The position numbers were made by a program, and so were the translations under genes. The notes under the pieces were generated by a model. It did no database searches, was not told the origin of the DNA, and saw only the letters and a list, made by a program, of their open reading frames with translations. Positions 40,201 through 52,200 of a DNA stretch of 64,000 bases are shown here, in pieces. Within the stretch, counting starts at the first letter, position 1, and every line of letters starts with the position of its first letter. The DNA is from Stercorarius parasiticus (Eukaryota; Chordata; Aves; Charadriiformes; Stercorariidae), in assembly GCA_013396915.1 (NCBI GenBank), contig VWZL01000265.1:62251-126250 (forward strand), written 5' to 3'.

Positions 40201-43200
40201 TTTGTCTCCACTCATTGTCAGCTGCAGATGAGCAGCGTTAAGGTACCAGCTCCATACGCACACAGGCTTCCTTGCTCCCATCCAGTTCCAGAACTGTTAC
40301 TTGCCCTGTGAGGAACTTCTTGTAGTAGTGCTAAAAATTACTCCTGTTTGAAAACTCTTTCTTGATCCTTCCAGCATATTAATTTCTGTATTTTCATCTG
40401 AAAGGGGGCAGTTCTAATATATAAAATTAGTCAATGTTCAGCCATTTATGTACAATTTTTTTAAGGTGTGTGTCTGGCTTGCCCTTTATGGCTTAAAATA
40501 CCACCTATTTCCTAGTTCCTGGGACTCTTAGTAGAGTCAGAGAGTAGGACCAGTAGCATTTATAGGCATTCTGAGGGCACAGCTATTCTGATTTGATGTT
40601 TTGAGAGAGTTCTGATTGACTTTAAGCCCTGGAAACGGAAATCTAGTAGATTTATTTTTACCCTCAAAGTAATCTGGTGATTTCCAATTTAAAATTAATA
40701 ACATGAATGATACGTTTTGAACCGACACTACCTATACGTTGCACAATTGCCATCTACGTGTGCACCAAAATTTGTCACTAAACATTCTCCCGTATCACCT
40801 CGCAAGAGCTGCGCTCTTCATTGTATTAGTTAGCAGCAAATGGATAATTGTTTCTGTAACTTAATGTGCAAAAAAATATTTCCAGCTCGTGCACTGAGAT
40901 CTCAGAGTCCACATGAATAGACACGTATATGTAATATGTCTGTACAATTTTGATTTAGTATTACTGGTAAGTATTTCTTGAATGCTATGCAGTAAAGGAA
41001 CTTAAATTCTGTAAAGGAACACACCTGGGCTTCAGTGCTGGATCATGAATGTTGCAGAAATGTCCAAAATGTGTGGGTGCATCTTGTACTCAGTAAACAT
41101 GTATTAATTTCCCAGCCCCTTCCAGGTATTTGAATGTGCATTATACAACAGTAGTACCAGTTTCCAGTCAGTGAATGTCACAGAATCCTGAGCGACAGAT
41201 CCCCTTCTTATACCTGGGTGATGCAAAATTAATTGGTAATGTGGCTATTATTTAGAAGACAGTCTAAATATATGAATTTTTTTTAGTGTATTGTTCATGT
41301 TTCAGGGAAACTGACATGAACATATGAGCAAAATTCATGATTTAGGCACAATATCTTGACTTGGGGCTCAGGTGTTGTTGCTTCTATTTTTTTAATGTTA
41401 TAGTTAACATTAGCAGTCACCCTTATAATGATATGACATGTACTGCCTCCAAGCATGGTGCCTGCCTACTCCTGCCGTTAAGGAGGGCTGATTTAATCAG
41501 GAATATGGTCTAGCTTCTGTGACATCCTTTGGACTGAAGAAGGGAGTCAAATACAATCCCTTTTCCCCATTCTAGCAAGAACGATTTTAGAAATATTTGA
41601 CAGAACTTCTTTGGTTGTTGTTATCGCACCTGAATTTGGGTCAAGTTTCTAAGTTACTTTATTTAGAAAATGAATATTTTAAAGCTATTAAGGGAGTACT
41701 TTCAGTGTGTAGTTACAGTACTGTCAACAAAGATGTGATTAAATAAATTGAATGTTGAAGACTTTCGGCTTACGGTTAACACCAGGTAATTAAAAGTAAG
41801 CGCTGCTGTGGGAGTGCATTATATATCAGCTGTACTCTTTACCTCATTAGCTGGGTTTTTGCATGTTTATGGAGCTAACTTGCAATTAAAAATGCCTTTA
41901 ACGTATGCTTAACAAGGCCTTTTAGGTATTTGGAATAAAGTACTACAATTTAATTGAAATTGGTATAGCATAAATAGATGTCTTAGTAACATGTGACATA
42001 AATCGCCATGCCTAACTTGTCACTTTGCATCTATTCCTCTGGTGTAATCTTTAATGCCGACTGTAAGATCTGACATTTAACTTGTATAAAAGATGGAAAT
42101 TCTCTCTCCAACTCCAAAGAATGTTTTGATTTGTTATATATGTAAAACTTGATTGATGAGATATACTCAAATTCATGCCTTAGTCATATTTTTAAGATGT
42201 GTGGATGTTTGTATGTGCACGCAGATGTGTGTTACGATGTTTTTAGCTATAGTATATCCTTCTTCAATTGGTCTAACACAGAACAGAAATTCTGTGTTAG
42301 AATACCAGAAGGTAATATACTGTCAAGGCAACCTTCAATGTTAATAATTTTGAATACTGTGATATCTTTTGTAGATAGTTGCCTGAAGTTTAAAACCAAA
42401 TCTTAGGGGAAACTAAGGTACAAAGCAAAACCTACTTGCAGGTCACTTAGCCTCCTGATCTAACTGTGTGCTTGTTTGTCAGGGATTTTGCGGAACTGGA
42501 TGAGATATTAAAGTGCACCATAAAAACTAAACAAGGCTGAAGTGTTCTTTAGGTTAAGGTAGATTGCCAAAGATAATGGGAAAAGAAAATAGAGAAGGAA
42601 TGGTACTTTTACAGGACATAGTAGCTGTGTAAACAAGGATCATGATGTGTGAACCTTCATACGGTATTATTGACTAACTTTTTGTCTTCACCTAGGAGTG
42701 TCGTCGTACCACCGAAGAAATCAACCATTTCCTCTTCTACAGCTGCTATGGGTATTCCTACAAATGCTGTGAGCGTGGTTTCTTCTTTAGATTCGGCTCA
42801 AGCTACGGATTTGTCAGGAGAATCTCCTGGTGAGTAAGGGTAAATTAAGCAACTTAAATCCCAGCCCTTCCTCTCTTGCTTCTCTCTCCCTCCCTCCCCA
42901 TTCATGTTTTTTCAGTTTGTTCTGTGTTTTTTCTTGTGTGTTATGTGAAGGTGAGATGCTTTTTGTAGTTATCTATATCTCAAAACACCTTAGATGAGAA
43001 CAATGGTTTTTCAGACGTTAAGTCATTAGTTGCCTTCCGTTGTAATACTGATTAGAGTGCGTATATATATTACCTGTCTATATATGAGTCTTGCTTATAC
43101 CGAGAATACCGATACTCATTGCTGGTTGTATATTTTTAGATATTTCTGCCAATAATCTGGGAAGACGGTATTTTACACTTTTTTCTTTTGAACTATGGGA

Positions 43201-46200
43201 GTGTATTTGGTATAACATGTCCTAAATTATAAAGACAAACAAAAGGACATTGGAGACTTTTGTGTCCTGCATACTACTGTGTCTATATTTTTGTCATGTG
43301 CCCTCATATAGCAGCTTGTAGGCCTGCATTCAGTATCTGTACCTCTTATAAAGGTCAGTATCAGATCCTGAAAAACAGACATGACTGGACCAATTGTCAG
43401 TGACATTATATCAGTTCATGAATGTAAGAATTCATCTTTTTTGATATTTTCTTTTTGATTTTATTATTCCTGGTTTTGACGCTGTACCTACACAAATGTG
43501 AAAAAATCCCTGTTTATAAATTAAAAAAAAAAAAAAGAGCTGCGCTAAACTTCTTGGGAGTTTTCCTTTTGCCTTTATCTAGCACAACAAATGCAAATGT
43601 CTGAGCAATATTTGTCATAATTTCAAGATTCCTCACAGTTTTTGTAGAGCAGATGTACTATATTAACTTGTATTTAGTATAAATACGGTATATTCTAAAG
43701 ACTGCTTTTTGTTACAGATTTTTTGTTATGTAAAATATAAGCTTGTTTATAAATTGTAGGGTATTTGTCCAAGGATATATGTGTTAGTGCAAAGTAGGAC
43801 TGAAAATTATATACAAGTGTTTCCAATAGATTTAGCCTGAGGTCAGATTCAGTGTTGATGCTGAACTAATTGCGTTGGACAGTTTTTTCAGTGGGGACAA
43901 AACTGAATAAGTTGTTTATAAGCAAGTGGTCCTTTGAACCGTTAGTCTCTCTGGTCGTTCTGTATGAGATAAATGATGTTTAAACTTATATACTGTGTCA
44001 AAGGCATGTTTTTCTACTTAGCCATGTTTAAGTCCCAAGACTGTGTAGGATCACATAATTGTTTGTGCCCACGAAGTTTAACGTCAAGACTTAGAACTGA
44101 TTTGCATCTTAATCAAGGAAATCTCAAGCTATGTCTGATTATTGGTGTTTCTTTTCTATGTTTGAGTTTCTTGCTTCCAGTTTTTATGAACTTACATCCA
44201 ACTTGCAAAGACTGAGGATAAAAATGTAATCCGTTCTCATGTCCTCTAGTACTTGTGTGTCTGGAAGATATTTGTTGCCATCTTCAACTGCCTATTGTAT
44301 TTCTTGGGAAGATCAAACAAGTTTTGTTCCAGCCACGATAAAGGAAAAGAAAAGCTGTTGAAATCTAGTATGTTCTTACTCTTTGCAAAAGGGAGAATCC
44401 ATTTTGTCACTGAAATTGCAGGAGTATACTAGTCTAGGAGTAATACTTGGACAAGGAAAATTAGCTGTCCTTTAAAATGTCACAGTTCTTTGGGGAAGGT
44501 TGACTCTGAGCAGCTAATCTGTTTTTAAAATAATAAAACCTTACCTACATTGTAATTGTTTGAAATAATTGCTAATTTGTTAACTTCTTACTGGTTTACC
44601 CAGGTTAGATGTGGGCTTAATTATTACAATTTCTGAAGTCAGTATTCACTTGCTTTTAATAGCAACAAAACAGATGAATATTGATTTTTCAGATTTAGTC
44701 AATCTTTTAAGAACGTATAGAAGAAAAAATAAGTGCTCCTGTGCCTGTAGAATGTATAAGAAATCCAGACAATAAACAATACTGATGTAGTTTGTAACTG
44801 TGTGACTGCCAGCATGTCTGGGAGTTTTGGCAAAAATTGGACACGTAATCTGAACTGATATGCATAAAAAGAAACTAATCAGGATTAAAAATAGTAGACA
44901 TGTTTAGACTGGCTATCTAATTAATTAAAAGAAAAAGTAAAGGGGTAAATGAAATCATGCCTGAAACAGATTAAAACGTGAGACTGTTTCTTTTTCCCCA
45001 GTAAAATAATGGCATGGAAACAAAAATTTTGCAGAGATGGAGTGGTTTACGCTTATGTTTTTCACGTAAATTACATACGTTTAAGTTGGAAATAAAGTTC
45101 TGTAGAAGGCCTTTAACTTTTTTTGAGAATACAAGTAGCAATGAGCAAGCTTCCTATAAAAAGAAAATCTAATGTATATCATTTTCCCCTGAGTTCAAAT
45201 CACATATTCTTTCACTAATTTTTGTTTTCATGCAGTGGAGAATCAATACATTGTTCTCATTTTTTTTTTTCAGCTAACTTTCACTGTAAGTCTGTTTACT
45301 TTTGTAATTAAGGAAAAAAAAAAGAATTAAATCCTTTTTAAAAATGTGCTGAGACTAGGCATTTCTGCAGTGAATATAAATTTTGGTCTTTTTCACCTTT
45401 TATATGAGGGCTAGTTATTAAACATTATTGCTACATTTAAAAATACATTTCAGCTGTTTTTTCTAAAGTCAAAGAGTTTTTAAAAGCGAGTTTTGTATGC
45501 ATTTGTTTGATCTGTTTTAAAAACTGATTAAGTGAACTGAACCTTAATATAATAACGTACAATGCTTTACTGCGGAGACTTGAGTTGATTTCCTCCAAAA
45601 CAGAGATGAAAGGGAGATACAAACATTAAAATGGGATTAAACAGCAAGCGGTAGTGTTTCAGTTGTAATGTGTACATAAGCATTATTCGGGAATAAGTTT
45701 GATATAGAAGTGAGCATCCTCCACCTGTAGATGTGATGTCAGAGTTGCTTGGTCAAGGTAGGATCTGTCTTGAAATATTAGTTAGTCTGTGTGGTCCGAG
45801 ATGCCTCTCTTGTCATTTGTGTGTGCTCAGAATTCATCAGCCTCCTTCCTGATATTTTTTCCTGAAGGTTGCATCTTGCCTGTAGCTCAAGGTCTGTGAG
45901 TATCTCAGATATTTGACCCTTAAGATTGTCCTAAGCTTATATCAAGTGGATGTGACATGTCCTGGCCTACCAAAGATGAAGTGTTGACAAGTTGGGAAGA
46001 TAACCATCTAAGCTCACTCTGTTCCTCTGATACTTTGCAAGAGGGTGAAAACATGTTTTGGCCTCAGCCTGGCCTTTTTGCAGAAGTTTCTTCACCTTTA
46101 CTCATTCAAGCCGCAGAGTATTTCACAACACAAAAAGCCTTTCCTGAACACAACTGGGCCCCTTGTTGTCTAAACCTGCCCGTCAGTATATTGCTGATGG

Positions 46201-49200
46201 CTGATACTTGGGTTGTTGGTCTGCTGGCATTGCTACTCCAATTGTTGAAAGATCTGGGAAATGAATGGAGAAAATAAAGCCCATGTTGAGCCAATCATTT
46301 GTCTCCTACAGTGGGTGGTATTGAGCAAAAGAGCATATTTACTAGTAGTAATCTAAGGAGGAGGAATTTGCTTGGGTTGTTTCTTCCTTGGACTGGCTCA
46401 TAGTCTGAATGTGAGATTTCATGCAGGGATTTCACACGTTGTGTCCAAGAAGGGCTATTGGAAAAGCAGGACTAATGTTTGGATAGGCAGGACTTGGCAG
46501 AGTTGTCTGAGCTATTGTCAATATGCTTGTGGGATGCTTGTAGTTTTGTTTGTCACTTAGTATTCCTTTTAAATGTTTCAATTACAGTTGTAATGTTCTG
46601 AAGTGGTGTGAACGTTTTTGAACGTTTGCACTCCCACTGTTTTCTCTGATGCTGTTTCTCTGTTTATGTGCTTGAAGGATTTCACATGTGTTTTATTAGT
46701 GCTTCACTCTAAAGAATGCAATTTTGAGGCTTTCGCTATCATTTTCCAAATGGTTGTTCAAATATGACTTTTATAAAAAAAGGAGTATGAAAAGTCTGTA
46801 CGAAGCAGGACTAAATTGTGTCTTGTTCTTACTGATACTCTTAAGTGTAGAAAACACTGAGAAGTTCCACTCAATTTCTGTTGCCTCCCTCCTCCCGCTT
46901 TTACTTGAGGTTCTTTGAGTTTCACTTGTTTTGCCTCTGAGCCACACAGCGTTGCCAGCAGGATTTCTGCTGCTCCTGAGCAGAGACATGGGCTGTTCCC
47001 CAAAGTGTGAAGTCATAAACAAAGCCATGTCAAAGGCTGAGGTGAAAAAGGAGGTGGATGCTTGGAAGAAACCTGGGAATAAGCAGTAACAAGAGATAAA
47101 AAAGGAGTTGTGACTCCTGGATTCTAGTCCTACATACAGGAAAATGTAAATATTCTCCTGTAGTTGGCTTGTTTTGCAAAGAAGAATGGTATTCATTGAT
47201 TTTTATACAGAGGTGAAAATAACCTTGAAGTCTCACAATAAAATAAGTTAGTGGGGGACAAGCTAAAGTCAGAAAAATGAATGTGAAATGAGTTATCAGT
47301 GCAGGGGTAGTTCAAGAAATTCACAGGATTACAGGAACTCTTTCGAAGAGAATTACAACTTTACAGTGGCAGTACTTGAAGGCTAGTTACTAAAGCAGAA
47401 TGCCACTTAAAAATCTCAAATCCTAATGATATGCAATGGAAATGGTTTAATACTGTTTCAGTATAAAAACTGTTTTAAAGCAACTTCTGTTTAGAGCGTG
47501 CGCCATTGTTTTGCAAAATCTGTTTTGGTTTAACCTACAGATGTGTTTATGTAACAGATCCCTTATATTAGCTTGTAAAACCTTTCATTGTAGTCTTGCA
47601 TTGTACACTTCCAGCCCCGGAAGCGTAGTTTTGAATGAGCTCATTATTTTACCAGATACTCCTTTCGTAAAGGGCATCCGTGTATTTATGTATGGTAGGT
47701 CTGTTGTACAAAATTAAGAGGTATGGTTATTTAATTCAACACTCTCTTATTTTTTTTTCTTCATCTCCATCCTCCCAAAGTATATCATGCACTCCTTGTG
47801 TATTGCCAAGCGTACTTTGTAAGCTTATATGCAAAACCGTAAGGATCTTGCACGAGGAGTTTCTTTACCAATATTTTATTGCTAGAGACATTATTTGTTT
47901 AGACCCTTGGGGACCTTGAATAAACAATAAGGTTTCACTGTAAGGGTGCTAGACGGATGATCTATTTGCATTTTCTTTTATGTTCTTGCAAATGTCTGTA
48001 AAACTGTCAGTTTGAAGGAGCCAGTTTATCAGTGAAAGGATAAGGAAGAGATAAGTCAGTTTAGTTCCACATGTTTGAAGTAGCTACTGCACTTACCCAC
48101 ATGTGTGCTGTGGATGAAAATATGCTACTGAAGTATTTTCTTTTTTTTTTTACTAAAGGCAGAAAAAATAGTAGAATAAAAAGCCACTTCTGAGTTAAAT
48201 AAAGTCAAAAAAGTACTTCCATAAAACAGAATTGGAATGCAAAAATCACCATGCCTAATCCCATCTGAAAAAAAACCCTGAAATTCTCAGCTGTGATAAA
48301 TCTGAGATTCACTCCTTTTAGTGAAACATATCTGAGTTTGGAATGTGGATTTAGGTGATGATAAGCATGAAGAAATTCAGGCCATAAATTATCCTTACAT
48401 AATCTTCAAAAAGTAGATCAGTTTATATAGGTGCCTGCCTTATGCTGTTGTCAAATTCAAATTATCAGTGATTTTTCTGTTATGTCTATATTTAAAAGTT
48501 AATTTTAACCTAAAACTTCGTGGATTTTTACATTTTTACCTAATCAATTTGTTTTGATTTCTAGAAGAAAAAAAATCAAGTGCTGTGTTCAGTGATCTCC
48601 TTTACCTTCCACTCTAACCGTTTTTACCAGTGCCTTTGTGTGTAAAAACAGAAAACCAAACAAAAAACCAACCCATCCCACAAAATAAAACAAACAACAA
48701 AAAAAATCCAAGTTACCCCAGATTGAGTGTGTGTCTCTTTATTAGCCTTGTGATGACTATTATGCCAAGAGGCAGTGTATTGTGCATATTTAAGTATGAA
48801 TGGATGTGTGTAACAAAACCAAACCAACCAATCAAAAAAATAAAAAAAAACCCAACAGCAAAACAACAAACACAAACCCCCAAAAAAGAATTATTGTAGC
48901 TATTAAGTATCCCACAAACAACTGGAGTCTTTGGAACCGCTGAATTAGATGGCTTGTTGCCTTTTGTGAGCTTTGTTTTGTTTTTCTGTACAGGAGGCTC
49001 CGTTGTAATTTTTAGCACGTCATTTGGCTGCTTTTCCTTTGGGAACACTCAAAATACTTTTTGGTGATCTGACTATGTAAAATTAGATCTTAAAGAAATG
49101 GAATTATATCCATTAAAATACTGAAAATATTTACAGAATCTAGACTTCACCATTGAAATGTTCAGAAATATATCTTTCACTTGTCTTTATTAGATAAATT

Positions 49201-52200
49201 ATTTAGGAATAATTTATAGGAAGATTCAGATTCCACCTTGCTTTCAGCTAACTCTTTGTTCCCCTCTTTCTTGTCCATCATTTTATATGGGCCACTCAAA
49301 ATTTCTTTCTCACCCTGTCATCCCGTACAAAAGTCAAAATAAGAGCTTCATGTTGAATTTCTGACAAGCATAAGCGAATCACGTTCACAAAGATATCTCC
49401 TACTTATGAAGAAAGAAAAAGAAATGAGTGCAAACCCTTTCACCAGTTTGATGCATTGGTTTAATTTATTAGTTTCTGTGCTGCCTTTAAAGCAAGATTA
49501 GAGAAAAATATCTTCCCCAGATGGAGAAAAAAAATAAATAAAAAAAACCCAACAAACCACAAACCTCCAGCATTTCTGGGGGGAAGCCCTGTGTGCCAGT
49601 GTTTTGGAGCAGGAGTTTGGAATTTGACAGGAGAAATAAACTTAGTACAGGGATCTGTCTTTGCCACCTTTTTACGAATCTGTTCCACTTCAGTCAAGTA
49701 GAAAGACTTTGAAAAGTTGTAGTTGACACACTTTGGTAGACACTTTCTAGATTTTAGCAGCTTATTTTCAGACAAGTTGCGTTTAACTGAGCTCACTCCA
49801 GTGTAGGTGGGACGATCATGATTTTTTCTATAGTTATAGTTCTGAGAAGGGTCATGTCTTCGCTAAGGTAGATGTGGGAACTGAAATGATTAAACTCTTT
49901 TCTTTCATGCTTCTTTCCTTTTTTTTCTTTTCTTTTTTTCCCCCCTTTCCAGCAGCATAAGAATCTGAAACTGGCGAGGTGAGAGGAAAGAGAATAGGAC
50001 AGGGTCTAAGGTTGGAAAGAGATAGGATTGCAGATGGACTAGAAGCAGTCACGCTCTTGGGAAATGCACAGAAATCTGTCTGCTAAGATTCATTCCTCTC
50101 TATAGTTTGGAATGCAATGCAAGATTTGTGAGTCACCATTCCTATCCTGGCAGCAAATATCTGTGAAATCTCTGGCTGTCTTGCTTACCCCCTCTTCATC
50201 ATTGCTAATACCAATCCATACTGTAGTATGGAGGTTGTATTTCTCTTTATATACTGAACAGCAGAATTTAGTATTTACAGATTCCTACTCTGCTGATGAG
50301 AGCCATGTAGTGTCAATTTGACATAACACAATTGCTTTTTTTTTTTTTGTAAGCATAGGATACATAAATGACCCAGTCTTCCCTATCAACCTTTGAATAA
50401 TTGATGTGGCAAAGTTAATAACTCATAAATGAGGTTATACCGCTGCCATCACGCTAATGATGCTGGCAGTGCAATGGTGAATTTTATCGTAGCTGTCTTT
50501 GTCGGCGTCCTAGAGTTGCAAAAATTCAAGCCAGGCTGTTGAAAATACCTGCTCATTTTGTGTTCTGCTTCATTTTGACACAAATATGTTTTAATTTTAG
50601 CCAAAAAATTAAGAGGTTTCTGGGCAAGTTACTTAAAACTGGATGGGCGCTTCCAGCAACCAAAAGAGATGGTTTAAAATGTTACCATTTGTCTATATAT
50701 TAGTTATATTAGTATATATTAGTACACTACAGGGCTAGTAAGGGTGTAAGACATTATTTGTACTCTCTCCTTAGGGTAGTAAGTGCTCTTAAATTCGATC
50801 AGAGAGAATCATGGGTTGTAAGGTCAGAAGGGATCACTGCTGTCTAGTCTGACTTCCTTCACAAAGCAAACTGCAAGGCTTCCTTGAATTACTTTCTATT
50901 TGTGCTAGAGCAAAATTGAAAGAGCTTGCCGTGGCATACCTGGTAAACATGAATGTAAGTAAATAGGAGTCTTATGGCAAGAAAAGTTTGAGGTACAAAG
51001 AGGTGAAAGGGTTTACCTAGTTCTCACCACACACTTGAAAACCATTTATTCCCAGAGGCTGAGCTCGAGGTTTTATTTTCTGGTCCAGTTGTCTAACCTC
51101 TGGCATGTTTTCTTCTATAATTCGTTTATTACTTTCTCTTGTAGGAAGGGGATCATCTAGTTCAAAATTGCCATCTGTCCCTACGGTTTCTTCAGTGCCT
51201 GAGGACTCTGCTTCAAATATGAGGTAACTTCTGCAATTGAACATCTGAACAGCTGTGCTGTGGCTCGCATTTTTGATATTACAGTTGATGTCCCGATTCC
51301 ACATCACTTAAGAATGTTGTTTAGCTGATGTTCAGTACCAAATGAAGGTTTGGGAAAATATGAGTGTCGGATTATTGATTCCTTCTTATATGTGTGTATC
51401 ACTTAAACATTGCCAAAAACTATACTCCTTTCTACAAAATTTCAGCAACTTCCTTCTCTTTTTGTTAATGACGTATCTCTCTCTACTAGTATTACAGACA
51501 GGCTTGAACATGCTTTGGAAAAAGCTGCCCCACTTCTGAGGGAGATTTTTGTGGATTTTGCTCCCTTTCTTTCTCGGACTCTTTTGGGCAGCCATGGGCA
51601 GGAGTTGCTGATAGAAGGTACAAGTAAGTTTCCATTTAAAAAAAGGGTTTTTTTGTGTGTGCTTTGTTTTACCTTGGAGACTCAAAACTTCTTTTTTTTT
51701 CTGCTGGCTCTGCCTTAGAAGTTTTCTTCCTGCCTTCCCACACAGTGCTGTCCGCTGGATTTCACTGTCCCTTCGGGTCTTCAGTCTTCTGAGGTCATTG
51801 TCATTGCCTCCTCATCTTTGCCATCTCTGCTACCTCTCTGCCTCCATCTCATCTCATAGTTTCCTATATCTTGTTATGGGGGACGAATGGCTGTTGTCTC
51901 TTCCGTAGGTTTCCAGTGCTTCCAGGGAATTGTCCCATAGAAGCTGGGGTCCCAAATGTGTTTTCTGAGCCTTAAAAAGAAAACTTGGTGTCAGGGTAAC
52001 ACTTTGATACAAAGTAAAGTATAGAGTATAGTGTAGGAAGTTAAGTTACAAACACCTTGCCTTTTTACTGTGATACTATAACAGAAGGTTTCTTGGGAAC
52101 TATGTCAGCAGAGCATGTTATGATGTGCCTCTTGCATGTGAATCTGCTTCTGTCTTTTTGGTTTCTAGTTGAAACCTAGAAGGCAATCACACAGGTAAGA

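Larger units (their letters stand above)
32395..42695 (+). other. LRBA 10.3-kb intron
   Basis: It holds a perfect 52-bp tandem duplication (39001-39104), an A/T hairpin-like segment at 39445-39490, a 12-bp perfect inverted repeat at 42272-42301 and a locally GC-richer patch near 34730-34830. No further LRBA-like coding sequence was seen. Confidence 0.75.
42830..51144 (+). other. LRBA 8.3-kb intron
   Basis: Contains A/C-rich low-complexity tracts between 48643 and 49565, a pyrimidine tract at 49919-49947 and a probable antisense CR1-like tail at 50795-50930. No other element recognised. Confidence 0.75.

Noticed and set aside
48624..49048. Frames across the A/C-rich tracts
   Set aside because: Low-complexity Lys/Asn/Gln or Phe-rich translations produced by the repeat itself.
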